Positions 6,900-16,615 of a stretch of DNA of 50,229 nt are shown here, in pieces (the stretch's first letter is position 1; each line of letters starts with the position of its first letter). The stretch lies in the NCBI GenBank assembly GCA_017649855.1, contig JAGCGA010000032.1:1-50229 (forward strand). The letters are read 5' to 3'. The DNA comes from Bacteroidales bacterium. GTDB taxonomy: Bacteria > Bacteroidota > Bacteroidia > Bacteroidales > WCHB1-69. The notes under the pieces were generated by a model. It was not told the origin of the DNA. It searched no databases and saw only the letters and a list, made by a program, of their open reading frames with translations. The position numbers were made by a program, and so were the translations under genes.

Positions 6900-9800
6900 C
6901 TAGTCGAAGAATCCCAATCCGCTGATGGCGCTCAACATGCGATCCACATAATCCCACGTGGTGGGCGACCATTTGAAGCCTAAACGGTAGAGCACCTGCG
7001 AGGTATAAGGATTTTCGACGGGCACGAAAGAAGCCTTCTTGCCGTGGGCCATATCTTGGTATGCGACCAGGCTGGCGAGGGTTCTGGCCTTCTCCGGGTC
7101 GTTGCCTGCACTCTCCATGGCCGCATTGTACTCCTCATCCTCCACAAAACGAATATCCGTGCCGATGTTGTTGAGACCGCTGAGCACGTCGCCGAGGAAC
7201 AGCGAATGGTTGTTATACGTGTGGAACACACAACATTCCTTGGGCGTGGAACTGAGCAGGATGATCGCCTGCGCTACCTCATCGATGGGCGAGAACTCCA
7301 CCTTGCTGTCGTAAATGGAATAAGGACAACACCCCAGCATATTATAGACTTTGATACGACCCATATAGGAGTTCGTCGAGAAGTTGATCTGGAATTCGCC
7401 GTCTCGGGCACGCGCCGCCAAATTGCCGACACGGATGACCTTGGCCGATAGTCCATCATCCACAATCGACTGCAGAACAACCCGCTCCGCTATGAATTTG
7501 GAATGGATGTACTGGTTTCCGAGATACTGCCCGTCATAAAGCCGCTGCTCGGTGAAGACATAGTCGGGTGACATAGTGTCGTTGACATTGAGACCACTCG
7601 TGCTATATGTGGAGATGTGCACCAGCCGCGCCCCGGTCTTCAGGCAGAAATCGACACAACGCTGCGCACCGCCAATGTTAACATCCTCGATCTCAGTGCC
7701 TTCACTGAAGTGCTTCACCACTGCCGCACAGTTGAAGACCGTGTCGATCTTCGCTTTGACGAGGGCGGTCAGATCGTTGGTGACATCGCCGAGCACGATA
7801 TTCAATCGTTTGCCGAACAATTCGTCGTATGTCGATTCGAAGTAGTAGAACAGCAGCGTCTTCAGCCGGTGTTCGGCGGCATCCAGGTTTTTGTCGCGCA
7901 CCAGACAGTAGATTTTCGGCACGTCCGAGCCAATCAGCTCCTGCAATACATGGATGCCTAAGTAACCCGTGGCGCCGGTGAGCAACACGTTGCCCAACGT
8001 CTGGCGTTCACCATTCAAGAAGCTATCCAGCGTGTTGTTTTTCAATATGTTGTGAATGGCGGAATAGTCGTAGCTGAACACATCCTCTTCTTCCGTGCTG
8101 GTATCCGTGTTGCCCATGACGAGCGCGGCGAGCTTCCGTGGGGTGTTGTTGGAGAAGACATCCCCATAGGCAATGTGGTACCCGATTTTGTCGGCCTCGA
8201 GGATGACGCGGGTCACCATGAGCGAGGTGCCGCCTAAGTCGAAGAAGTTGTCGGTGGCACTGATCTTGTCCATGGCCAAAATGTCGCCGAAGATTTTACA
8301 GAACTGACGCTCCGTTTCGTTGGCCGGTGCCACATATTCGCGATCAGCAGCTTGGATTACAGGATCCGGCAGGGCTTTGCGGTTCACCTTCTGGTTCTGG
8401 TTCAGCGGGATGCTGTCGATCTGCATCGTGGCCGCAGGAATCATATACGGGGGCTTCTGCTGCCCGATGAATGCGTTCAGTTGCTTGATGTCCACCTTTT
8501 CATCACTGACGATGTAAGCGGCAATGTATTTTCCACCGTTCTCATAATCAAAGGCTTGCACAGTCACATCCTTGATGCCCGGGAACTCACGGATGACGGC
8601 CTCCACTTCCTTCAGCTCGATGCGGAAACCACGAATCTTCACCTGACCGTCCTTGCGACCCACAAACTGGATATTGCCGTCGGGGAGGTAGCGCACAATG
8701 TCGCCGGTGCGGTAAATGCGCTCATAACCAGGCTCTTGGCTGAACGGATTCTTCAGGAAGGTCTCCGCCGTCTTTTCCAGTCGGTTGAGATAGCCACGAC
8801 TGACTTGCTGACCACTCACCCACAACTCGCCAGCTGCCCCGATAGGCAATCTGTTGAATTGCTTGTCCACGATATAGAGTTTCAGATTGTCCAGCGGTTT
8901 GCCGATCGGGATATCCAGTTCATAATCTTTCACCCAGTAATTGGTGGTGAAAATGGTGCATTCGGTGGGACCGTAGCCGTTGTACATCTTGTAATTCGTC
9001 GGCGGATTCAAAGCCGAAAGTTTCTCGCCGCCCACAGCGAAGCAGCGCAAGGAATGGTTCTCGACATTGGTCGCGAACTGGTAGCCCACCTGCGTCGTGA
9101 TGAACGAGTGGGTGATGCCTTGCGTGTTGAAGTAGTCGTTCAAGTCGGGCAGATTCAGACGGATGTCGTCGCCGATGATGTGGACGCAGGCACCGCAAGT
9201 CAATGCCGGGTAGAGGTCCATCATGCAGGCGTCGAAGCCGTAGCTGGCGTATGCGGCCACGCGGTCGTTGGCAGTGAGACCATAATGCCGCTGGTACCAA
9301 TGACAGAAGGCCACGATATTGCCATGTTCGAGCTGACAGCCCTTGGGGGTACCCGTAGAGCCAGACGTGTAAAGCAGGATAAAGAGGGAAGACGGGGTCA
9401 GTAGAGGTGTCTCATGAGGCGTCTCTACCGTCTCCAATGTCGCAATATCCTTGGTCAAGAGCACTTTGCCTTGATATTCATTCACAATAGGACGAAGCTC
9501 CTCATCAGCAATCAGCAGTTTGGCGTTGGCGTCTTTCATCATGAAGTTAAGACGCTCAGCGGGATAACTGGGGTCGAGCGGCTGGTAGGCACAACCGGCT
9601 TTCAGCACACCGAGCGAAGCAATGGCCATCCACTCGCAACGCGGAATAAGGACAGAAACGACATCCTCGTTTCCAAGGCCTTGCGATGCGATATAGGCGG
9701 CTATACGCTCCGAAATGGCATCCACCTCACGATAGGTATATTTCTTTTCGTGATATACAACCGCCAAATTATCAGGCGTTTGCTCCACTTGACGACGGAA

Positions 9801-12800
9801 CAGTGAAACGATGTTCTGCGTATGGTCGTAGGGCACTTCCGTCTGGTTGAAGCTGTCGAGGACAACCGTTTGCTCGGCATCCAGCAGGGAAACCTGCAAC
9901 AACGCCGTTTCGGGTTGACGGATGAAAGCGTTGACCGCATTGCAGACCGACTGCGCCAAATGCTGCATCAAGCTTTCGCTGTAACGACCGTTGTCATATT
10001 CAATGCAAACACTCGGCACACCGTCTTTCTCCTGGATGTAGAACGCGATGCGGAACTTCGGCACGTCCAGCTCAAGTGTCTCAACCTCAAGTTTTTGTCC
10101 ATTGACAACATAGTGGTCAATGAGGCCCATTTGATAGGCGAACATGATTTCCGCCGACAAATCGTAATCCGCGGCAATTTGCGCAAACGGGTAGTTTTCG
10201 TGTCTCAACGTCTCGTCAAAGTGTTGGCTGGTTTCGTTCAGGAAATCCATCACACTCTGTTCGCCAATCTGGGCGCTCAAAGCCAACGTGTTGACGAACA
10301 TGCCCACCGTGTTGCGGATGCGCAGGTCGGAACGGCCGTTGCTGATGGTGGTGATACAGATTTGTTCGTTGTTGGTGAAACGCGAGAGCGAATAGAACAC
10401 CGCCGCCAAGGTGAGGTGAGCGGGCGAGAGGTTGTGTTGCTTGCAGAAAGCTTCCATCGCAGTGAAATCCAACTTGCTGGACACGGTGCGGACAACACCT
10501 TGTTCGATGGGATTGGTCAGGTCGGAGGGCACTTCGGTGACCCCTTCCAATTTGCCCAAGCGCTCGTTGAAAAAATCTTTGGCTTCGGCATAGCTCGGCG
10601 TACTTTCAGCCGCTTTTTCATCGGCAACGAAATCCGCATAACTGATGGCCTCGGTTTCAATACCGTGACCGTTCATCAACTCGCATAACTGGTTGATAAA
10701 GAGGTCTAAAGAACCACCATCGAAAATCAGGTGATGGACATCGGCCAAAAGGTAAACCTGCTCCTCCGTCGTGACAATCTCCATACGATACAACGGTCCC
10801 TTTTTTAGGTTGAACGGCTTGACAAACGTTACTTTGTATTTCTCCAACTCCGCCTCACTCAACTTGCTCTGTGTGATGACAATAGGTTGGGTTGCGTCCA
10901 CGTTTTGCACAATGTCGCTGCCTTCGCTTCCGAAATGCACGTGGAACTGCGGATGCGCCTTGATGACCGTTTCGACGGACTTGCCAAGCAGTTGGGCGTC
11001 CGTCCCTTTGGGGAATCGGATCATCGCAGGAATGTTGTACACCGTAGAGGAGGGCTGCTTCATGCAGTCCACATAAACCCCCATTTGTGCGTAAGACAGC
11101 GGAATGTTTTTTAATGTTGATTGCTGATTGCTGATTGCTGGCTGTTGTTCCTCCGATGTGCTTTGCGCTGACGACGGAGTGTTGAGCAGATGGTTGAGAA
11201 TCTCATTTTCAATGTACTGCAAAGAACCGCTTTTGGCTAACGCTTTGGAATCCAATATTATACCAAATCGTTTGTTCATTTGTATAGCCAATTTGATCGC
11301 GGAGATGGAGGTGAGTCCCACATAGCCAAGTACGGTGGTCACACCGAAATCTTGGGTACCTACAACACCGGCAATGATGTCGTGCAACTCTTTTTCGAGG
11401 AGGTTCATCGGCACGTTGCTTTCCACAACGTCTTCCGCTGCCTTTTTTTCGGGCTTCGGAAGGGCCTTTTTATTCACTTTTTGGTTCTGGTTCAGTGGAA
11501 TCCTGTCGATCTGCATCGTCACGGCGGGCACCATATAAGGCGGTTTTTCCTCTAGGATGAAGTTGTTCAACGCTTCAATGTCAATCTGTTCATCTGCAAC
11601 GATATAGGCAGCGATGAATTTGCCGCCGCCCTCTTCGTCAAAGGCTTGCACGGTGACATCTTTGATGCCCTTGAATTGGCGGATGATGCTTTCGACTTCT
11701 TTCAGCTCGATGCGGAAACCGCGGATCTTCACTTGACCGTCTTTGCGCCCCACGAACTGGATGTTACCGTCCGGAAGGTAGCGGACGATGTCGCCGGTAC
11801 GATAGATGCGGGCGTAGCGAGGATTGTCCGTGAAGGGATTCTGGATATAGACCTCAGCGGTTTTCTCGGGACGATTGAGGTAGCTTCGGGTGACGTGCGG
11901 ACCGCTGATCCACAACTCGCCCAACGCACCCTGCGGCACACGATGGCCATATTTGTCCACGATATAGAGGTGGTTGTTGTCCAAGGGCTTGCCCACCGGA
12001 ATATCTTTCATCTCTTTATCGACTTCAAACTCCGTGATGAGAATGGTGCCTTCGGTGGGGCCGTAGCCGTTGTGCAGCTTGAAGTTGCTCGGCGGCACCA
12101 AGGAGGCCAACTTTTCTCCTGCCGCCACCAGATGCAGCAACGAATGGTTGTCCATGTTGGTGGCGAACTGATAGGCCACCTGGGTGGTCATGAACGAGTG
12201 GGTGATATGGTTGGCATTGAAGTAATCATTCACGTCGGGCAGGCTCAGGCGGATGTCGTCACCGATGACATACACGCAGGCACCGCAGGTCAAGGCAGGG
12301 TAGAGGTCCATCATACAGCAGTCGAAGCCATAGCTGGCATAGCACGACGCGTGATGTTCCGGTTTCAGTTCGAAGCGGCGCTGGTACCAATGGCAAAAGG
12401 CCACGATATTGCGGTGTTCCAGCTGGCAGCCCTTGGGCACGCCCGTGGAACCGCTGGTATAGAGCAGGATAAACAGGTTTTCAGGCTTCGGATCGACCTC
12501 GACACGCTTGGCCGGCGGAAGCATCGGCAAATCCTTGGTGAACAGCACTTCACCGTGGTATTCGTCCACAACGTCGCGCAGGCCTTCATCGCAAATGAGC
12601 AGCTTGGCGTCGGCATCCTTCATCATAAAATTGAGTCGCTCCTTGGGATAAGACGGGTCCAAGGGCTGGTAGGCACACCCGGCTTTCAGCACGCCGAGCG
12701 AGGCAATCGCCATCCACTCGCAGCGAGGGATGAGCACCGACACCACCTCTTCGGTCTTCAATCCTTTCGACAAGATGTATGCAGCGATGCGCTCGCTGAT

Positions 12801-14198
12801 GTCATCGACTTGCGCGTAGGTGTAACGATGGTCCTGAAACACCACGGCTTCATTATCGGGGGTGGCTGCTGCCTGTCTGCGGAAGAGGGAGACGATGGTC
12901 TGCGTGTTGTCGTAGGACACCTCGTCTGGGTTGAAGCTGTCCAGCACCGCGATCTCGTCTTTAGTCGTGATGTCAACATCGCGCAGATAAGTCTGGGTCA
13001 AGAAGCCCTCCAGAGTGGCCTCGTAGCTCTCCATGAACTGGGCGATCAGGGACTCCGAGTACTCATTGGAATTGTATTCCGCTCTAAGATGGCATTGGTT
13101 GTCAAGGACATAGGCCATCAGGTATAGCGATACCTCCAGGGTGTTGTTGCATAGTTGAATGGTCTGCATGGGCATGCCCCCGAACTCTGTATCGGCAAAC
13201 AACATGCCGTGCCATGCAAACATGGAGTTGGTCTGCAGGTTGAGGTCTTCCATCAAGTCGGTATAGGCATAGATGTCGTGTTGACGGCAGCCAGCCATCT
13301 GTTCTTGGCCAGCTTTCAGAAAGTCAAGCACGGTGGTCTCGTCGGCAAAGGTGGCATAAACCGGCAGGGTTTTGACCGTCATGCCCACGGAATGAAGGAA
13401 ACGCTGGTCTGTGCGACCGTTGTAGATTGTGGTAAAGAGTGATTCCTCCTCATTATTGTATTTTGCCAGGAGGTAAGCATAAGCCGCTGTGAAAAGGGTG
13501 CTTTTGAAGATGCCGTTGGCTTTGCAGAACGCCTCCACCTGGGTCATGTCGGTGCCTAGCGTACGCTCTTTATGCGACTCCGTATGTTCAGGGATCTCAA
13601 GGTCAGGGAGGAGTGGGGTGAATGTGTCGCTGCAGTCAAAATGTTGGGCATACCATTGTTTGCCCTCCTCGAAAGCGGCGGTCTTGCGCATTTCGGCTTC
13701 GGCTGTGGCCACCTCGGCCATCGTCATGACCTCAGGTGAAAGTTCACCGCCGCCATAGACCCTCGCCGCATCATGGAGAATCGTGTTCAGTGAAGATCCG
13801 TCGCCAATGATATGGTGCATGTCGAAGAACCAGTAGAAATGCTCCGCGTCGCGCATCAGACGGATGTGGAACAGCCGTCCGCCATAGAGCTTGAACGGCA
13901 CAATGAGCTGTTGTTTCTCCGCTTCGATGTCTGTGATCGGCTCAACAGAAAGGCTGAAGTCTTCTTTTTCCATGTCAAGGGTTTGGAAAGGGTCGCCCTC
14001 CTCATTCACCTCGATTCTCGAAAACAAGGTGGGGTGAGCCTTGATGGTCGTTTCAATGGCACGGCACAAGCGTTCTGCATCCAGACTGCCGTCAAGGACA
14101 AAGATAAACGGCAGGTTGTAGTAGGGTTCATTCTCGTGGCCTACACATTCCGCATAGATGCCATATTGCGATTTCGACAAAGGAGCGGTTATTTTCAT
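6900..14198 (-). CDS. Dimodular nonribosomal peptide synthetase with terminal reductase (C-A-T-C-A-T-R)
   Basis: A 2432-residue assembly line that should join two amino acids and release the product by NAD(P)H-dependent reduction, giving an aldehyde or alcohol. Domains in order: C1 (about 1-430, HHIIGDG at 128-134); A1 (430-915, YTSGSTG, NGYGPTE, RTGD); T1 (about 930-1010, carrier Ser964 in GLTSIS); C2 (about 1032-1450, HHLIFDG 1155-1161); A2 (about 1460-1945); T2 (about 1955-2030, LGGTS, Ser1992); reductase (about 2060-2432, GATGYLG 2075-2081, Tyr2230 and Lys2234 in YIHSK). By hand alignment to GrsA the ten-residue codes are D-C-M-F-V-A-G-I-L-K (A1) and D-A-M-F-A-G-G-I-F-K (A2); neither is a code I know. 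An N-terminal C domain suggests the first residue is N-acylated. It is the last gene after STAS, PPTase and barrel genes. Confidence 0.95.
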   Translation of the reverse strand: MKITAPLSKSQYGIYAECVGHENEPYYNLPFIFVLDGSLDAERLCRAIETTIKAHPTLFSRIEVNEEGDPFQTLDMEKEDFSLSVEPITDIEAEKQQLIVPFKLYGGRLFHIRLMRDAEHFYWFFDMHHIIGDGSSLNTILHDAARVYGGGELSPEVMTMAEVATAEAEMRKTAAFEEGKQWYAQHFDCSDTFTPLLPDLEIPEHTESHKERTLGTDMTQVEAFCKANGIFKSTLFTAAYAYLLAKYNNEEESLFTTIYNGRTDQRFLHSVGMTVKTLPVYATFADETTVLDFLKAGQEQMAGCRQHDIYAYTDLMEDLNLQTNSMFAWHGMLFADTEFGGMPMQTIQLCNNTLEVSLYLMAYVLDNQCHLRAEYNSNEYSESLIAQFMESYEATLEGFLTQTYLRDVDITTKDEIAVLDSFNPDEVSYDNTQTIVSLFRRQAAATPDNEAVVFQDHRYTYAQVDDISERIAAYILSKGLKTEEVVSVLIPRCEWMAIASLGVLKAGCAYQPLDPSYPKERLNFMMKDADAKLLICDEGLRDVVDEYHGEVLFTKDLPMLPPAKRVEVDPKPENLFILLYTSGSTGVPKGCQLEHRNIVAFCHWYQRRFELKPEHHASCYASYGFDCCMMDLYPALTCGACVYVIGDDIRLSLPDVNDYFNANHITHSFMTTQVAYQFATNMDNHSLLHLVAAGEKLASLVPPSNFKLHNGYGPTEGTILITEFEVDKEMKDIPVGKPLDNNHLYIVDKYGHRVPQGALGELWISGPHVTRSYLNRPEKTAEVYIQNPFTDNPRYARIYRTGDIVRYLPDGNIQFVGRKDGQVKIRGFRIELKEVESIIRQFKGIKDVTVQAFDEEGGGKFIAAYIVADEQIDIEALNNFILEEKPPYMVPAVTMQIDRIPLNQNQKVNKKALPKPEKKAAEDVVESNVPMNLLEKELHDIIAGVVGTQDFGVTTVLGYVGLTSISAIKLAIQMNKRFGIILDSKALAKSGSLQYIENEILNHLLNTPSSAQSTSEEQQPAISNQQSTLKNIPLSYAQMGVYVDCMKQPSSTVYNIPAMIRFPKGTDAQLLGKSVETVIKAHPQFHVHFGSEGSDIVQNVDATQPIVITQSKLSEAELEKYKVTFVKPFNLKKGPLYRMEIVTTEEQVYLLADVHHLIFDGGSLDLFINQLCELMNGHGIETEAISYADFVADEKAAESTPSYAEAKDFFNERLGKLEGVTEVPSDLTNPIEQGVVRTVSSKLDFTAMEAFCKQHNLSPAHLTLAAVFYSLSRFTNNEQICITTISNGRSDLRIRNTVGMFVNTLALSAQIGEQSVMDFLNETSQHFDETLRHENYPFAQIAADYDLSAEIMFAYQMGLIDHYVVNGQKLEVETLELDVPKFRIAFYIQEKDGVPSVCIEYDNGRYSESLMQHLAQSVCNAVNAFIRQPETALLQVSLLDAEQTVVLDSFNQTEVPYDHTQNIVSLFRRQVEQTPDNLAVVYHEKKYTYREVDAISERIAAYIASQGLGNEDVVSVLIPRCEWMAIASLGVLKAGCAYQPLDPSYPAERLNFMMKDANAKLLIADEELRPIVNEYQGKVLLTKDIATLETVETPHETPLLTPSSLFILLYTSGSTGTPKGCQLEHGNIVAFCHWYQRHYGLTANDRVAAYASYGFDACMMDLYPALTCGACVHIIGDDIRLNLPDLNDYFNTQGITHSFITTQVGYQFATNVENHSLRCFAVGGEKLSALNPPTNYKMYNGYGPTECTIFTTNYWVKDYELDIPIGKPLDNLKLYIVDKQFNRLPIGAAGELWVSGQQVSRGYLNRLEKTAETFLKNPFSQEPGYERIYRTGDIVRYLPDGNIQFVGRKDGQVKIRGFRIELKEVEAVIREFPGIKDVTVQAFDYENGGKYIAAYIVSDEKVDIKQLNAFIGQQKPPYMIPAATMQIDSIPLNQNQKVNRKALPDPVIQAADREYVAPANETERQFCKIFGDILAMDKISATDNFFDLGGTSLMVTRVILEADKIGYHIAYGDVFSNNTPRKLAALVMGNTDTSTEEEDVFSYDYSAIHNILKNNTLDSFLNGERQTLGNVLLTGATGYLGIHVLQELIGSDVPKIYCLVRDKNLDAAEHRLKTLLFYYFESTYDELFGKRLNIVLGDVTNDLTALVKAKIDTVFNCAAVVKHFSEGTEIEDVNIGGAQRCVDFCLKTGARLVHISTYSTSGLNVNDTMSPDYVFTEQRLYDGQYLGNQYIHSKFIAERVVLQSIVDDGLSAKVIRVGNLAARARDGEFQINFSTNSYMGRIKVYNMLGCCPYSIYDSKVEFSPIDEVAQAIILLSSTPKECCVFHTYNNHSLFLGDVLSGLNNIGTDIRFVEDEEYNAAMESAGNDPEKARTLASLVAYQDMAHGKKASFVPVENPYTSQVLYRLGFKWSPTTWDYVDRMLSAISGLGFFD
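8605..8725 (-). repeat. A2 copy of the duplicated adenylation-domain core
   Basis: This stretch (A7-A8 region of module 2) is near-identical in DNA to 11695-11815 in module 1. The two encode the same residues from RIYRTGDIVRY through IELKEVE. It shows that the two modules arose by duplication or have been homogenised. Confidence 0.8.
11118..11138. repeat. Three tandem 7-base units in the linker between NRPS modules
   Basis: TGATTGC is repeated three times without change. On the coding strand this encodes part of a Gln/Ser/Asn-rich linker (PAISNQQSTL) between T1 and C2. Seven is not a multiple of three, so gain or loss of a unit would shift the frame. Confidence 0.9.
11695..11815 (-). repeat. 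A1 copy of the duplicated adenylation-domain core
   Basis: Partner of 8605-8725. The encoded A7-A8 region of module 1 is identical in sequence to that of module 2, while flanking parts of the A domains have diverged. Confidence 0.8.
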
Positions 14199-14283
14199 AT
14201 TCGGATTGTTTTAGTTCAATTTGTTGATATATGATTTTGGCTATTAACTATTGGCTATCAGTGTTTTATACAACAACCACTGT

Positions 14284-15636
14284 CTAAGGTCTCTTCTTGT
14301 CATCCCATCCAGTGGTGAACAATGTCGGTGTGACGGAGATCATGATCCACCCCCAGTGCAGTTGGCGGTTTCTGGAGACACGCTGGAGTATTTCCATCGT
14401 TTCGGTACCGCGCATATAGGAGTAGCCGGCGCCGACTTTCACAAACCGGCCAAAAGAGTAGTCAAGAGAAAACTCGATTTCATGTCCCAATGGTTTTTTC
14501 AAATAATCGTGGTTGGTGGCAATGGCAAAGAAATGGTAGGCTGCGTTGATATTCAGTCCTTTGACAGGTCTGACGGAACCTCCTGTATAGAGATTCTGCA
14601 AGCCAGGCGTGAACCCGCCCACATAGCTTTCCACATAAAAGAAGTCCATGGCACCGTAGAAGTCGTGATGCGAGCCGAAAATAGGACAGAACCCTCGGAT
14701 CTTATCGTGGTAGATCATGCCTATAGTCCCTTCCGCAGGAACGGCAAAAAACTTGTCGCCGCTCAGGTAATCATAACCGACATAGAGATTGTACTTGTCA
14801 TTGGGCGTAATCTTGAGTTTTGCGCTTCCCATGTAAGCATCCAATGGAATTCCGTGTTCTTCCTTGCCCAATTGGTAATAGAAGGCACCTTCCAAAGACA
14901 CGATGCTGGGTTTAAAGAAGAGGTAAGAACCTACCAGCTGCTGATAGAAAGTGGTGTCGGGTTTATCCGTCTTTTGGCTTTGCATGCCGACATTCATGCC
15001 AATCAGGGAGATTCCGAACAGTGATTTCGGTGTTTCGTAGTGATACCAGAGGGCCTGCATCGTCTTGTAGGGCTGTATGCCACCAGCATAGTAACTGGTT
15101 CCTGAGGAGACATTGTCGGAATTCTGGTTGTAGGCGAGGAGGCCGTGGACCTTGTGCCCATGTCCCTCATAGCCGAACTTCAGCACGTCATGGGTGGGTG
15201 CGGTCATCGTCCAGTCATCGTAGCCCAAGATACGCTCATCGTCGTATTCCAGTGTCTGACGACCGATCTTGGCGAACAGCCCTGTTTTTTGGTGTCTCAT
15301 CGAAAACCATCCTTCTGCAAGGCTGAGGTTTCCGCCGGATTGTCCCCAGATGCCGGAAAACTGCGGAGAAAGCCTCACCTCAAACCAGTCAGCTCGCTTA
15401 TACCCGACATTGAGTCGGTACTGGCCCATGACAAAAAGAGCTTTGGGAGTTTTCCCACTCGCTTCTTCTTCCGGGTCAAATCCTCCGACGCGGACCTCTC
15501 CACGGGTGTTGATTTTGGCATCAATGGTGAACTCGTTTTGGGGCTCTTGTGCCTGCAGCGTGAAAACCGTCATCAGGGCCATCAGTATCACAAGCCTAGG
15601 GGTGGTTTTTTTACAACAAGTATGCATACGTCTCAA
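14284..15636 (-). CDS. Outer-membrane beta-barrel, alginate-export-like
   Basis: A 450-residue protein (447 if the Met at residue 4 is used) with a signal peptide ending near LQAQ. After it come many alternating beta strands rich in Tyr, Phe and Gly, as in outer-membrane barrels. The block IGRQTLEYDDERILGYDDW matches the style of the alginate-export/porin family (AlgE-like), in which GRQ, YDDER and DW are characteristic. The C-terminus ends in VSVTP-like strands. It starts 26 bases after the PPTase stop and ends 86 bases before the NRPS start, with no promoter seen between, so it belongs to the NRPS operon. A role in moving the NRPS product across the outer membrane is plausible but inferred only from position. 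Confidence 0.8.
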   Translation of the reverse strand: MRRMHTCCKKTTPRLVILMALMTVFTLQAQEPQNEFTIDAKINTRGEVRVGGFDPEEEASGKTPKALFVMGQYRLNVGYKRADWFEVRLSPQFSGIWGQSGGNLSLAEGWFSMRHQKTGLFAKIGRQTLEYDDERILGYDDWTMTAPTHDVLKFGYEGHGHKVHGLLAYNQNSDNVSSGTSYYAGGIQPYKTMQALWYHYETPKSLFGISLIGMNVGMQSQKTDKPDTTFYQQLVGSYLFFKPSIVSLEGAFYYQLGKEEHGIPLDAYMGSAKLKITPNDKYNLYVGYDYLSGDKFFAVPAEGTIGMIYHDKIRGFCPIFGSHHDFYGAMDFFYVESYVGGFTPGLQNLYTGGSVRPVKGLNINAAYHFFAIATNHDYLKKPLGHEIEFSLDYSFGRFVKVGAGYSYMRGTETMEILQRVSRNRQLHWGWIMISVTPTLFTTGWDDKKRP

Positions 15637-15661
15637 ATATAAGCTGTTAAAATCAAGTGGG

Positions 15662-16222
15662 TTATTTGTAATTTGCGATGGAATAAATGTAATGGTCTGT
15701 TTGTATGGTTTCCAAATGACAGTCCCCCGATTCCTCCAGCACCCTTCTCATGTCATTGCGAATCCCCTTGGACGAGAGCTTGAGGAAAGCCTCTTTCCGG
15801 GTCCAGAAGTAAAGAAACTGCATGATGGGGTCCGGAGAGGTGTTGATCTGCTGTTGCTCTTCGTCGCTCATCGTGTAACAGATCAAGTCGGGAGAGATCT
15901 TGCGAGGCACTTCCACATCTGCACCTACCGGCTGGTCGCTGATAGCACACAATGCCACGGTTCCGGAATGACTGAGGTTGAAGTGAATGTCGGGGTAGTG
16001 GGCAAGAAACGGTTTTCCTTCAGGGCTGTATCCTAAAAGGGGAGGCTCAGTGATGCCGTACTCTTTTTCCAGTCCCTCCATCAACAGGAGGTATGCGGAC
16101 AAGGAGAGGCGCCGTCCTGCGTCGAAACGAAATCTCAACGCCTGCTCACGCCGTTGCACGGAGACGATGTCCAGTGCTGCCGCGATGTCCAACTGGTCGG
16201 TACGGTCGTTTACATACACCAT
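15662..16222 (-). CDS. 4'-phosphopantetheinyl transferase, Sfp type
   Basis: This 186-residue enzyme transfers phosphopantetheine from CoA to carrier-protein serines. Signature blocks are GKPFL and IHFNLSHSG (about 69-85), VGADVE (metal-binding acids, about 98-103) and FWTRKEAFLK (about 138-147). Its length is somewhat under the 220-240 residues of Sfp but normal for shorter Bacteroidetes members. It begins three bases after the STAS gene stop and precedes the barrel and NRPS genes. Its obvious substrates are Ser964 and Ser1992 of the synthetase. Confidence 0.92.
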   Translation of the reverse strand: MVYVNDRTDQLDIAAALDIVSVQRREQALRFRFDAGRRLSLSAYLLLMEGLEKEYGITEPPLLGYSPEGKPFLAHYPDIHFNLSHSGTVALCAISDQPVGADVEVPRKISPDLICYTMSDEEQQQINTSPDPIMQFLYFWTRKEAFLKLSSKGIRNDMRRVLEESGDCHLETIQTDHYIYSIANYK

Positions 16223-16224
16223 AC

Positions 16225-16530
16225 TTAATCGAGAATCTCGAAGATGTCTTCCAGTTTGGTCATCTTGAAGACCTGCCGTACGTCAGGACAGATGTTTTTC
16301 AGGTACATCTTGCCACCTTTGGCCGCCACTTCTTTGCGGATTTTCAAGAAGATGCGCAGGCCGGAACTGCTGATGAACGGCATCTTTTCACAGTCCAGGA
16401 CGATGTTCTGGTCCGCATGTTGTAACAACGGCTCTATGGTCTCGCTGATCTGTTGCGCGGCCAAGGTGTCCAAACGACCGTCAAAGACAGCGGTGATGGT
16501 GTTGCTTTCTTCTGTGATATTGATATTCAT
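16225..16530 (-). CDS. STAS-domain protein (anti-anti-sigma factor type)
   Basis: A 101-residue single-domain protein like SpoIIAA/RsbV. It has the VxxFDGRLD strand (residues about 14-21) and the phosphorylation-site loop FISSSGLRI (52-60), where Ser55 or Ser56 would be phosphorylated by an RsbW-type kinase and released by an RsbU-type phosphatase. The start MNINITEE at 16530 is chosen because a promoter element lies 86 bases upstream and the longer frame runs through it. It is the first gene of the unit STAS-PPTase-barrel-NRPS. Both a phosphatase and a kinase-like domain are encoded in the gene just upstream, which makes a partner-switching circuit likely. Confidence 0.9.
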   Translation of the reverse strand: MNINITEESNTITAVFDGRLDTLAAQQISETIEPLLQHADQNIVLDCEKMPFISSSGLRIFLKIRKEVAAKGGKMYLKNICPDVRQVFKMTKLEDIFEILD

Positions 16531-16615
16531 AATCGTTAAATTATTGATATTCAGAATTATTATGTTGTTATAGGCTTTTTTTAATGCTCCCAATGGAAAT
16601 AATCCATTCAACTTG

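Noticed and set aside
11646..13127. Long plus-strand frames opposite the NRPS (also 8352-9404 and 9822-10688)
   Set aside because: They are shadows of the high-GC third positions of the NRPS modules. The translated sequences lack domains and repeat with the modules.
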